Part shown: positions 31,529 to 38,564 of the stretch, one piece after another | Numbering within the stretch: position 1 is the first letter of the stretch | Layout: each line of letters opens with the position of its first letter | Notes under the pieces: model-generated | Database searches by the model: none | Told to the model about the DNA's origin: nothing | The model's input: only the letters and a program-made list of their open reading frames with translations | Source of the DNA: Azoarcus sp031546845 | Lineage (GTDB): Bacteria > Pseudomonadota > Gammaproteobacteria > Burkholderiales > Rhodocyclaceae | Assembly: GCA_031546845.1 (NCBI GenBank) | Contig: JAVBJT010000019.1 | Span: 43,957 to 107,956, forward strand | DNA length: 64,000 nucleotides | Reading direction: 5' to 3' | Position numbers and translations under genes: made by a program

Positions 31529-32392
31529 ATGCATACGCAAACACTCGAAGATCTTTCCAAAACCGCCAACATTGCCGAAACGCTCGCCCGCGAGCTAAAG
31601 GCGCCGATGCCCATGAAGACCATCAGCGCCGCGCTGAGCCGCATCGCACTGCCGCCCGGATGGACGCTTTCCGAAAGGGACGACGAAAAGCTGGAGATGA
31701 CGCCCCGGCGCAAAAAGGCGAAGGTGCGCACTTACGAGGTGCAAAGCTTTATCGACTACATCGGCCGCCACGGCACGCCCAGCCACACCACCGTGTGGTG
31801 CGAAACGGACTACGCCGCCAGCCGTGTGGCTTTCACTTCAATCTTGAACGACCACGGCGGCGACGAAGACCCGCACTGGCGAGATCACACCTGCGCCTAT
31901 ACGCCGGAGTTTTCGCAGGAGTGGCGCAACTGGACCAAGCATGACCGCAAGCAGTTTTCCCAGGCCGAATTCGCGGCGTTCATGGAAGAAAACTTGAAGG
32001 ACATTGCCAGCGCCGATGGCTTGCCGACCGGAGCGCAGATGCTGGAAATGGCGCTGTCGTTCGAGGCGAATCAGGATATGCGGTTCAAGAGCGCGATCCG
32101 CCTGCAAAACGGCGGCGTGCAGATGAGTTTCGTGCAGGACGACGACGACCAGACGCTGGCGAAGATGCAGATGTTCGACCGCTTCGCCCTTGGCCTGCAG
32201 GTGTTCTGGTGCGGCGACGCGTACCAGGTGGATGCCCGCCTGCGTTACCGCGTGCGCGAAGGCAAGCTGACGTTCTGGTTTGAACTGATTCGGCCGGACA
32301 AGGTACTGGAAAGCGCCACCCAAACCCTGATCGACGAAATCCGCGAGAAATCCGAATGCCCGTTCTTTTTCGGCGAACCTTTTCTGGCTTAA
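31529..32392 (+). CDS. DUF2303 (YfdQ-like) phage protein
   Basis: The 287-residue protein contains the DUF2303 hallmarks: YEVQSFIDYIGRHGTPSHTT, LNDHGGDEDPHWRDHTCAY and LTFWFELIRPDKVLE. YfdQ relatives are common in prophages near recombination and accessory genes; their role is not known. It starts three bases after the preceding gene and is the last gene before the retroelement. Confidence 0.88.
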   Translation: MHTQTLEDLSKTANIAETLARELKAPMPMKTISAALSRIALPPGWTLSERDDEKLEMTPRRKKAKVRTYEVQSFIDYIGRHGTPSHTTVWCETDYAASRVAFTSILNDHGGDEDPHWRDHTCAYTPEFSQEWRNWTKHDRKQFSQAEFAAFMEENLKDIASADGLPTGAQMLEMALSFEANQDMRFKSAIRLQNGGVQMSFVQDDDDQTLAKMQMFDRFALGLQVFWCGDAYQVDARLRYRVREGKLTFWFELIRPDKVLESATQTLIDEIREKSECPFFFGEPFLA

Positions 32393-32402
32393 ATCCCGAC
32401 GT

Positions 32403-32419
32403 TCCCCGCTCGGCGGGGA
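32403..32419 (+). terminator. Hairpin between DUF2303 gene and retroelement
   Basis: TCCCCGC, loop TCG, GCGGGGA. No T-run follows, so it may be an attenuator that separates the retroelement from the upstream operon. Confidence 0.4.
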
Positions 32420-32446
32420 GCATCGGCACTCTTTATGAGGCAACCC

Positions 32447-32803
32447 ATGCAGACCCAATCCCCCGCCATCGCCGATGGCGAAATCCTTGTCGCCACCTTG
32501 CAGATCACCGGCAACGCGCCCTATCACCTGATTCTGCTTCCTAGCGAAGCCGAATCCGTGACACACGAGGCCGCTACCGAGTGGGCTACCAGCGTCGGCG
32601 GCGAACTGCCAAACCGGCACGAGCAAGCCTTGCTGTACGCGCACCACCGCGACGAGTTCAAGCGCGCTTGGTACTGGTCGAGCCAGCAGCACGAGTCCGA
32701 CCCGGACTACGCCTGGTGCCAGACCTTCACCAGCGGCTACCAGTACGACAACCGGCGTGACGGCGAGCTCCGCGCCCGAGCCGTCCGCAGATTGCCCATT
32801 TAA
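32447..32803 (+). CDS. Diversity-generating retroelement target protein 1 (DUF1566/C-type-lectin-like)
   Basis: The 118-residue protein ends in the variable repeat. Conserved parts are APYHLILLPSEAESVTHEAA, GELPNRHEQALLYAHHRDEF and WYWSSQQHESDPDYAWCQ, the DUF1566-type C-terminal lectin fold in which loop residues are diversified. Variable positions (template Asn codons) read T, T, S, Y, Y, D, N and G. There is no signal peptide or membrane segment. The start at 32447 has GAGG seven bases upstream. It is paralogous to the next gene but lacks its N-terminal helix. Confidence 0.88.
   Translation: MQTQSPAIADGEILVATLQITGNAPYHLILLPSEAESVTHEAATEWATSVGGELPNRHEQALLYAHHRDEFKRAWYWSSQQHESDPDYAWCQTFTSGYQYDNRRDGELRARAVRRLPI
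32686..32792 (+). repeat. DGR variable repeat VR1
   Basis: 107 bp that align without gaps to the template repeat at 33840-33946. Nine substitutions are seen, and all nine fall on template adenines: one each in template Asn codons 1-6, two in codon 8 (AAC to GGC) and one silent CGA to CGG. The end GAGCTCCGCGCCCGAGCC plus CGTCCGCAGAT is identical to the template. Confidence 0.95.
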
Positions 32804-32828
32804 CCCTTTGCCCATTTAAGAGGTCGCT

Positions 32829-33302
32829 ATGAGCACCGCTACCGCCACCGTCACGATCGAAGAAATCAAGGCTACACAAAGCCGCCTCGCCGAGATGATC
32901 GCCAAGCTCGAAACACAGGCCATCGTGCGGACGCACTTCATCCCCGAAACGGTAATCACGCTCAAACCGGGCGAGCACTACGCCGGCACCGTGATCGGTC
33001 ACGAGGGCGAGTGTAGTTATCACCTGATTTTACTCCCCGGCGCGGCCGAGGAGGTGAGCCACCAGGCCGCCACAGAGTGGGCCGCTGGTATCGATGGCGA
33101 ATTACCCAATCGCCGAGAGCAGGCGCTGTTGTACGCGAACCTGAAAGAGCACTTCGAGGGCGCCTGGTACTGGTCGAGCCAGCAGCACGAGTCCGACCCG
33201 GACTACGCCTGGTGCCAGTACTTCGGCAACGGCGACCAGAGCATCACCCGACGTGACAACGAGCTCCGCGCCCGAGCCGTCCGCAGATTAATTATTCATT
33301 GA
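32829..33302 (+). CDS. Diversity-generating retroelement target protein 2
   Basis: The 157-residue paralogue of target 1 has an added N-terminal coiled-coil segment (TIEEIKATQSRLAEMIAKLE) and a beta strand region (LKPGEHYAGTVIGHEGECSY) before the shared DUF1566-like domain (YHLILLPGAAEEVSHQAATE, GELPNRREQALLYA, AWYWSSQQHESDPDYAW). Variable residues are Y, G, N, D, S, I, T and N. The coiled coil could join it to a virion or cell-surface partner. GAGG lies seven bases before the ATG. Confidence 0.88.
   Translation: MSTATATVTIEEIKATQSRLAEMIAKLETQAIVRTHFIPETVITLKPGEHYAGTVIGHEGECSYHLILLPGAAEEVSHQAATEWAAGIDGELPNRREQALLYANLKEHFEGAWYWSSQQHESDPDYAWCQYFGNGDQSITRRDNELRARAVRRLIIH
33183..33289 (+). repeat. 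DGR variable repeat VR2
   Basis: 107 bp aligned without gaps to the template repeat, with seven substitutions, all at template adenines (A to T, G or C). Template Asn codons 3 and 8 are unchanged. The repeat ends at the last codons of target 2. Confidence 0.95.
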
Positions 33303-33320
33303 TTTAGCCCTTTCATCAGC

Positions 33321-33674
33321 ATGGCACACCACACCCAACTTCCGATCTATCGCGCCGCGTACTCGCTGCTCGACGTCATCATCGAGCTTGCGCGCAATAT
33401 GCCGCGCGAGTTCAAGGCGTCGATCGGCGGAAAGCTGCGCGACGAGACAGTCGAGATCGTCACGCTCATCTTTCGGGCCAATACCAGCCGCGAGAAAGCG
33501 CCGCACATCGAGACCATGCTCGAACGGCTGCAAGTTGCCGAATTGCTGCTCCGGCTCTCGCGCGATAAGCGCCTGATCTCCACCGGGCAGTACGCCAAGG
33601 CGGCAGAACTGACGACGAGCATCGGGAAGCAGGCCAGTGGCTGGCGCCGTTCCGCGTTGTCGCCCGTTTCGTGA
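33321..33674 (+). CDS. avd: DGR accessory variability determinant (Avd-like)
   Basis: The 117-residue, basic, all-helical protein (LPIYRAAYSLLDVIIELARN; MPREFKASIGGKLRDETVEI; LERLQVAELLLRLSRDKRLI; QYAKAAELTTSIGKQASGWR) fits the four-helix-bundle bAvd family, related to 23S rRNA-intervening-sequence proteins. Avd binds the reverse transcriptase and template RNA and is needed for mutagenic cDNA synthesis. Its position between target and template matches the classical order target-avd-TR-RT. Confidence 0.9.
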   Translation: MAHHTQLPIYRAAYSLLDVIIELARNMPREFKASIGGKLRDETVEIVTLIFRANTSREKAPHIETMLERLQVAELLLRLSRDKRLISTGQYAKAAELTTSIGKQASGWRRSALSPVS

Positions 33675-33688
33675 GGGTCAAGGCCATC

Positions 33689-35059
33689 ATGACTGAGCGA
33701 TCTTTCAATCTGGTCGTGCCGCTGGCCCACGAGGCCACCGCCATGCGCACCACGGATACCGCCGGCAGCAGCTGGGGCGGGTCCGGCGCAACCCCATGCC
33801 TGAGCGATCGGGCAGAGGGTGTAGATAGCACGACAGGGCGCAGCACGAGTCCGACCCGGACTACGCCTGGTGCCAGAACTTCAACAACGGCAACCAGAAC
33901 AACAACCGACGTGACAACGAGCTCCGCGCCCGAGCCGTCCGCAGATAGAACCCGGCGCCACCATGCTGATTTTTCCTTTGAGGATCTTGTCCAGGCCTAT
34001 CTGGATTGCCGCCGCAACAAGCGCAACAGCGTCAGCGCACAGGCTTTTGAGATCGACCAGGAGCGCAACCTTGCACAGTTGCGCGACGAACTAGCCGCCG
34101 GCACGTACCGGCCCGGCTGCAGCGTGTGCTTCGTCATCACCCGCCCGAAGCCACGCGAGGTGTGGGCAGCCGAGTTCCGCGACCGCATCGTCCATCATCT
34201 GCTGTACAACCGGGTTTCGGCGCAGATTCACGCTCGCTTCATCGCCGACAGTTGCGCCTGCATTCCCGGTCGCGGCACCCTGTACGCGGCCCGCCGGCTG
34301 GAATCAAAAATCCGCAGCATCACCCGCAACTGGACACGGCCGGCGTATTACCTCAAGTGCGATTTAGCCAATTTCTTCGTCAGCATCGACAAGCACGTTC
34401 TGCGCGGACTGCTGGCCGAACACATCCAGGAACCGTGGTGGCTGCAGCTTGCGGAAACGATCCTCTACCACGACCCACGGCAGAACTACCGTTACAAGGG
34501 CGATCCCTCGCTACTGCAACGTGTGCCCCACCACAAGCGGCTGGCCAGCCAGCCGGCGCATCTTGGGCTGCCGATCGGCAATCTGTCCTCGCAGTTCTTC
34601 GCAAACATCTATCTCGACACGCTTGACCAGTATGCCAAGCACCAGATCGGCGCGCGGCACTACATCCGCTACGTCGATGACTTCGTGCTGCTGCATGAGT
34701 CCCCGCAATGGCTCAACACCGCCAAGGCGGGGATCGAAACCTTCCTGCAAACACGCCTGCATGCCCAACTGAATCCGCGCAAGACCGTCCTGCAGCCCAT
34801 CGAGCGCGGCGCCGACTTCGTCGGCCATGTCATCAAGCCGTGGCACACACGAACACGCCGCCGCACTGTCGCCGAGGCCATACATCGCACAGCCGAGGCA
34901 CCGGCCGAAGACCTTTTCGCCTCCGCCAATAGTTACTTCGGACTGCTACGCCAAGCCACCCACAGCCACCACGATCGCGCGCGCCTTGCCAACGCCGTTC
35001 GGCGCCGGGGGCGTTGCGTGGATCGCGCCCTTACCAAATCTTATCGGAGATCGTCATGA
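33689..35059 (+). CDS. DGR reverse transcriptase
   Basis: Residues from about 90 on hold the RT: DFSFEDLVQAYLDCRRNKRN, then YYLKCDLANFFVSIDKHVLR (motif with catalytic Asp), GLPIGNLSSQFFANIYLDTL (SQ in place of SP, diagnostic for DGR enzymes) and HYIRYVDDFVLLHESPQW (YVDD catalytic site). The RT needs Avd and copies TR RNA with errors at A. The start is uncertain: the frame is open from 33671 through the whole TR, and no ATG lies between TR and RT core. ATG 33689 (AAGG five bases upstream) would give an 86-residue extension partly encoded by the TR; a GTG at 33910 inside the TR is an alternative. Confidence 0.92.
   Translation: MTERSFNLVVPLAHEATAMRTTDTAGSSWGGSGATPCLSDRAEGVDSTTGRSTSPTRTTPGARTSTTATRTTTDVTTSSAPEPSADRTRRHHADFSFEDLVQAYLDCRRNKRNSVSAQAFEIDQERNLAQLRDELAAGTYRPGCSVCFVITRPKPREVWAAEFRDRIVHHLLYNRVSAQIHARFIADSCACIPGRGTLYAARRLESKIRSITRNWTRPAYYLKCDLANFFVSIDKHVLRGLLAEHIQEPWWLQLAETILYHDPRQNYRYKGDPSLLQRVPHHKRLASQPAHLGLPIGNLSSQFFANIYLDTLDQYAKHQIGARHYIRYVDDFVLLHESPQWLNTAKAGIETFLQTRLHAQLNPRKTVLQPIERGADFVGHVIKPWHTRTRRRTVAEAIHRTAEAPAEDLFASANSYFGLLRQATHSHHDRARLANAVRRRGRCVDRALTKSYRRSS
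33840..33946 (+). repeat. DGR template repeat (TR)
   Basis: 107 bp homologous to VR1 and VR2. In the target frame it encodes QNFNNGNQNNNRRDNE, with eight AAC codons where the targets vary, and a TAG immediately after the repeat. All 16 differences to the two VRs lie at TR adenines, the signature of adenine-specific mutagenic retrohoming. The TR lies 166 bases after avd and inside the frame that continues into the reverse transcriptase. Confidence 0.95.
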
Positions 35060-35175
35060 CTCAGATCGGTCTTATCCATAGCCAATGGAGCACTGAAATA
35101 ACCGACACGAAAACCGGAGTCGCGCAGGGTGTGCGAACGGAGCATGGGATGTTGATGAAAGGGGCTTTATCGTGA
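35056..35175 (+). CDS. 39-residue linker gene between RT and Gp37-like gene
   Basis: A short frame, MTQIGLIHSQWSTEITDTKT onward, starts with an ATGA overlap to the RT stop codon and ends with a GTGA overlap to the next start codon. Coupling on both sides makes it a credible small gene. No homologue is recognised. Confidence 0.45.
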   Translation: MTQIGLIHSQWSTEITDTKTGVAQGVRTEHGMLMKGALS

Positions 35176-36287
35176 GCGAGAACACCAATATCGAATGGAC
35201 TGACGCGACGTGGAATCCGGTCACTGGCTGCACGAAAGTATCCGCCGGATGCAAGCATTGCTATGCGGAACGTGACTGGACGCGGCTTTCAGCGAACCAG
35301 AAGACGCGCTACTACGGGCGGGAGTTTACTGACGTGCAATGCCATGCCAATGTGCTTGATAAGCCGGTCAGATGGACGAAGCAGCGCATGATCTTCGTCA
35401 ATAGCATGAGCGACCTTTTCCATGAAGCCGTGCCGGACGACTTCATCGACTACGTGTTTGGCATCATGTGGGCCTGCCTTTGGGCGCGCGACCAACAGCC
35501 TGGTCATATTTTCCAGGTACTGACAAAGCGCGCAGAGCGCATGCATGATTATTTGCGGCAGGATCGCCGGAAACAATGGGCGAGCGCCGCTGTGAACAAA
35601 GGCGGCGGCGCCGACCCGGACAGGATTTGGGATCAAGTTATTGATGCAACTGGTCCGCACCCGCGTATCTGGCTTGGCGTCAGCATCGAGGATCAAAAAA
35701 CGGCCGATGAGCGCATCCCTCCATTACTTGAAACGCCTGCGGCGGTGCGATGGGTCTCAGCCGAGCCGCTACTCGGCCCAGTGAATCTGAATCGAATTGA
35801 CTACCAAGAAGATTGCGGCGAGGACTTCGGCGGGTGGAACGGCTTTGACGCCATCGGTACGTGGGGGAACGCTCTCACCGGGGAATGGTTCAGCGCCGAG
35901 CGAAGTGGCGCTACGTTGCGCGGGCATGCGGAATCGTTTGAAACCTCGCATCTTGACTGGGTCGTCGTCGGTGGTGAATCCGGCCCGCACGCGCGCCCGA
36001 TGCACCCCGATTGGGCGCGCAGTCTGCGCGACCAGTGCGTCGATGCAAAAGTGCCATTTCTATTCAAACAATGGGGCGAGCACACCGCGGGGGAACTTGC
36101 AGAGCATCCTATTCATGCGGGCGATGGTGGCGCATGGCGACTGGACCAGCGGGGGAAGCGATGGCACGACCCAATGGAGAGCAGCAAGCCGAACAATGAG
36201 CGGGCACCGATCAAGTTTTTGAAGATCGGAAAGAAGGCCTCTGGCCGGCTGCTGGATGGCCAGGTATGGAACGAGGTGCCGGCATGA
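35172..36287 (+). CDS. Phage Gp37/Gp68 (DUF5131) protein
   Basis: The 371-residue protein begins with the family signature NTNIEWTDATWNPVTGCTKV followed by SAGCKHCYAE, whose Cys-x6-Cys-x2-Cys arrangement resembles a radical-SAM-type iron-sulphur site. MIFVNSMSDLFHEAVPDDFI, LTKRAERM, IWLGVSIEDQKTADERIPPL and WVVVGGESGPHARPMHPDWA are further conserved blocks. Members are frequent in phages and mobile elements; the activity is unproven, with nucleic acid modification or repair suggested by fold. GTG start at 35172. Confidence 0.88.
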   Translation: MSENTNIEWTDATWNPVTGCTKVSAGCKHCYAERDWTRLSANQKTRYYGREFTDVQCHANVLDKPVRWTKQRMIFVNSMSDLFHEAVPDDFIDYVFGIMWACLWARDQQPGHIFQVLTKRAERMHDYLRQDRRKQWASAAVNKGGGADPDRIWDQVIDATGPHPRIWLGVSIEDQKTADERIPPLLETPAAVRWVSAEPLLGPVNLNRIDYQEDCGEDFGGWNGFDAIGTWGNALTGEWFSAERSGATLRGHAESFETSHLDWVVVGGESGPHARPMHPDWARSLRDQCVDAKVPFLFKQWGEHTAGELAEHPIHAGDGGAWRLDQRGKRWHDPMESSKPNNERAPIKFLKIGKKASGRLLDGQVWNEVPA

Positions 36288-36601
36288 TCCCCCTCGCAAT
36301 GCTGATGGGCGATATGCCCCCTTATCCGCTACCGGCGGCGAGGCACCCGGTCCTAAGCGCTAAGCACCCTGCGGCGAGGCGCGGGAAATCCGGCGATTAT
36401 GCTGCCAAGGTAGTTGCGTTTCTCGGTGACGGCCCCGCACCGACCGCCGATGTTTTCTACGCAATGTCGAAGATGTACAGCATAAGTAGAGAGCATATCG
36501 AGCGGATACTTGACGATCTCGTTACCGCCGGGAAAGTAAGAAAAACGCTTTTGGAGCCTGTTCGGGCTATAGAGGTATTTGAATTGGTTGAGTCCGAATA
36601 A
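36284..36601 (+). CDS. Small winged-helix-like phage protein
   Basis: The 105-residue protein has a Pro-rich start (MIPLAMLMGDMPPYPLPAAR) and a C-terminal winged helix (DYAAKVVAFLGDGPAPTADV, then ISREHIERILDDLVTAGKVR). It overlaps the preceding gene by four bases (ATGA) and the next by one base. A regulatory or excision-related role is possible from its place before the integrase. Confidence 0.6.
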   Translation: MIPLAMLMGDMPPYPLPAARHPVLSAKHPAARRGKSGDYAAKVVAFLGDGPAPTADVFYAMSKMYSISREHIERILDDLVTAGKVRKTLLEPVRAIEVFELVESE

Positions 36602-36825
36602 TGGAATCTAAAACATTCCTCTCCAAAATCGAGCTTACCGAACTGACCGACACCCCGGTCAGGCGGCTGCAGATCGAGTGGCTTGACCGTAGCCGATGGG
36701 TCTATACCACCTCGCGCATGGGCAATCCCAAAGTACTGCGGGCCTACGCCGAGCAGCGGATGGGGATGAATGCGGCACGCAAGGGGGATACCGAACCCGA
36801 CTTTTCGGAGTGGAGCGCGGCATGA
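36601..36825 (+). CDS. DUF4224 protein next to integrase
   Basis: The 74-residue protein (FLSKIELTELTDTPVRRLQI, then RWVYTTSRMGNPKVLRAYAE) is a DUF4224 member. These small proteins lie directly before tyrosine integrases in many proteobacterial prophages and may act as directionality factors. It shares TAATG with the gene before and ATGA with the integrase, so the three are co-translated. Confidence 0.82.
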   Translation: MESKTFLSKIELTELTDTPVRRLQIEWLDRSRWVYTTSRMGNPKVLRAYAEQRMGMNAARKGDTEPDFSEWSAA

Positions 36826-37883
36826 TCGGAAGGCGCAAAACCGGGCTGGACCTCGGCATGAGTCGGCTGTACGAATATAAAGGCAAGCGTGCAACGACTT
36901 ATTACACGATCACGCCCGATAACAAGCGCATCAACCTTGGTCACGATCTGCGCGATGCCAAGCGCAAACTGCTTGAGTTTGACGGCGAGCCACCGGCCGG
37001 CACGGTCAGCGATCATCTTGACGACCTCATGAAAGAGCGGCGCAGGCTTGTCGAGCGCGGCAAGCTCTCGCGTGACACGCTCGACAGCAATGATCTGGAA
37101 GTCGTGTCGCTAAAAAAAGCCTTCGGAAAAATGGCGCCGGAGGCAATCCGGCCCAAGCACGTTTGGGACTATCTGCACATCTACCGCGGGGCGCAGGCGC
37201 CGATACGCGCAAACCGCGAAGTCGCACTCCTGTCGCGGATGTTTAGCCGGCTCGTCAATCAAGGTGCGCTCGATATCAACCCGTGCACCGGAGTAGAGCG
37301 CAACGAAGAAATCGAGCGCGACCGGCTCGTGACCGATAGCGAATTTGAGGCGTTCTTGGTCTTTTGCGAAAGCAATGGGCACCTGGGCGCGGATAGCCCG
37401 ATGAAGACTGCGAGCGATGCCGGCCTGCGGCTTGCGCTTGCAGCGCGGGTTGCTTATCTCACCGGAAAAGCGCTGGGGCAAGTGCTGCGCATCAGCAAAA
37501 CGCAAGTCACCGATGAAGGAATCGTATTCGGCAAGCGCAAACGCGGTGCCAGTACCCTTGTGACATTTACACCAGCATTGCGCCAGGCTGTCGATGCGTG
37601 CAAGGCGTTACCGTCGAAGATCGCCAGCACATATCTGATCTACAACACTGCCGGGCAGCCCTATACGGCATCAGGGTTCAAGTCGATGTGGCAGCGGATG
37701 ATGGGCGCTTGGGTAGAGCAGGGGAAGGAACGATTTACCTTCCACGATCTGCGCGCCAAGGCGGTTACGGACGTGACCGAGGAAGGGCGGAAAGCAAGCG
37801 ATTTGACCGGGCACCGCACCGAGGCCGTGGTGAGCAAAGTCTATGACCGGAGAAGGGTGCGCAAGTCTGCTGCGGCGAAGTGA
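36822..37883 (+). CDS. int: Prophage tyrosine integrase, catalytic Arg I substituted
   Basis: The 353-residue protein has an N-terminal arm-binding part (RLYEYKGKRATTYYTITPDN), a core-binding domain (about residues 65-165) and a catalytic domain. Seen residues: H308 and R311 in FHDLRAKA, H331 in LTGHRTEA and nucleophile Y341 in VSKVYDRR. The first catalytic Arg, normally in TGxR at the start of the domain, is replaced: TGKALGQVL places Lys216-Ala217 there. The gene points at tRNA-His, the likely attachment site. Confidence 0.92.
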   Translation: MIGRRKTGLDLGMSRLYEYKGKRATTYYTITPDNKRINLGHDLRDAKRKLLEFDGEPPAGTVSDHLDDLMKERRRLVERGKLSRDTLDSNDLEVVSLKKAFGKMAPEAIRPKHVWDYLHIYRGAQAPIRANREVALLSRMFSRLVNQGALDINPCTGVERNEEIERDRLVTDSEFEAFLVFCESNGHLGADSPMKTASDAGLRLALAARVAYLTGKALGQVLRISKTQVTDEGIVFGKRKRGASTLVTFTPALRQAVDACKALPSKIASTYLIYNTAGQPYTASGFKSMWQRMMGAWVEQGKERFTFHDLRAKAVTDVTEEGRKASDLTGHRTEAVVSKVYDRRRVRKSAAAK

Positions 37884-37903
37884 TCTTACAAACTTTGTAA
37901 GAT
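37883..37903. repeat. 21-bp palindrome at the end of the integrase gene
   Basis: ATCTTACAAA and TTTGTAAGAT flank one central C and overlap the last base of the integrase stop codon. No T-run follows. It may be an integrase or excisionase site at the attachment region, or a weak terminator. Confidence 0.55.
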
Positions 37904-37952
37904 AGTGCGCGATTTGGCTTTGCGTGGAATGTTCTAAGTGATTGTTTTTATT

Positions 37953-38029
37953 TGGGGCGACATACCGGGATCGAACCGGTGACAACTGGAGCCACAATCC
38001 AGTGCTCTACCAACTGAGCTAATGCCGCC
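37953..38029 (-). tRNA. tRNA-His (GTG)
   Basis: A full cloverleaf on the minus strand with the His-specific extra G at -1, discriminator C and encoded CCA. The anticodon loop is TTGTGGC (anticodon GTG) on a CTGGA/TCCAG stem, and the T arm contains GGTTCGATCCC. Its 3' end faces the integrase gene 70 bases away, so it is the candidate phage attachment site. Confidence 0.95.
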
Positions 38030-38095
38030 ACTCTTGATGGTCTCGACGAGGTCGAAACCAGGAAGCTGATGTTGCGATAGCCTATGCTGCAATAC

Positions 38096-38172
38096 TGGCC
38101 TGCCCGGCAGGAATCGAACCTGCAACCCCCGGCTTAGAAGGCCGGTGCTCTATCCAATTGAGCTACGGGCAG
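38096..38172 (-). tRNA. tRNA-Arg (TCT)
   Basis: A cloverleaf on the minus strand with acceptor CTGCCCG/CGGGCAG, discriminator G and encoded CCA. The anticodon loop is CTTCTAA (anticodon TCT) on a CCGGC/GCCGG stem. Confidence 0.95.
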
Positions 38173-38197
38173 ATTCTTGCGGGCTTCCGGGGTTAGC

Positions 38198-38274
38198 TGG
38201 TCGGGGTGGAGGGATTCGAACCCCCGACATCTTGCTCCCAAAGCAAGCGCGCTACCGGACTGCGCTACACCCCG
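38198..38274 (-). tRNA. tRNA-Pro (TGG)
   Basis: A cloverleaf on the minus strand with acceptor CGGGGTG/CACCCCG, encoded CCA, and loop TTTGGGA (anticodon TGG) on a CTTGC/GCAAG stem. It is the first tRNA of the Pro-Arg-His operon. Confidence 0.95.
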
Positions 38275-38284
38275 AGAACGGCGG

Positions 38285-38313
38285 ACTATACCGTTTCTGA
38301 AAAAAGACGTCAA
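38285..38313 (-). promoter_or_regulatory. tRNA operon promoter
   Basis: On the minus strand TTGACG, 17 bases, TATAGT, ending 11 bases before tRNA-Pro. A GC-rich discriminator (CCGCC) follows, typical of stringently controlled stable RNA promoters. Confidence 0.8.
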
Positions 38314-38564
38314 ACCCTGTTTCGGGCTATGTTTCTGGTTGCGCTGCATACCTCGGGAGAGGGCGGAAAAACGAGCATACGATTTTTCACGCTTATGAAT
38401 GCCATATCGTTCACCAAGACCGATAAAATCACGCGCTACGTCGCGTGTGGATGTTTGCGCGCGCATGGTGGCTCGGTGTGTCCGGGCCGGTCGATTGTTT
38501 TCCGAAATTGCTTTACCCACGGTTGTGGAGAGAATGCCGGTGTGGTCCTTCATGGAGTGCTTCA

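Noticed and set aside
32793..32820. TGCCCATTTAA direct repeat after VR1
   Set aside because: Two short copies around the target 1 stop codon, no counterpart after VR2 and no hairpin; likely a local slippage and not a retrohoming signal.
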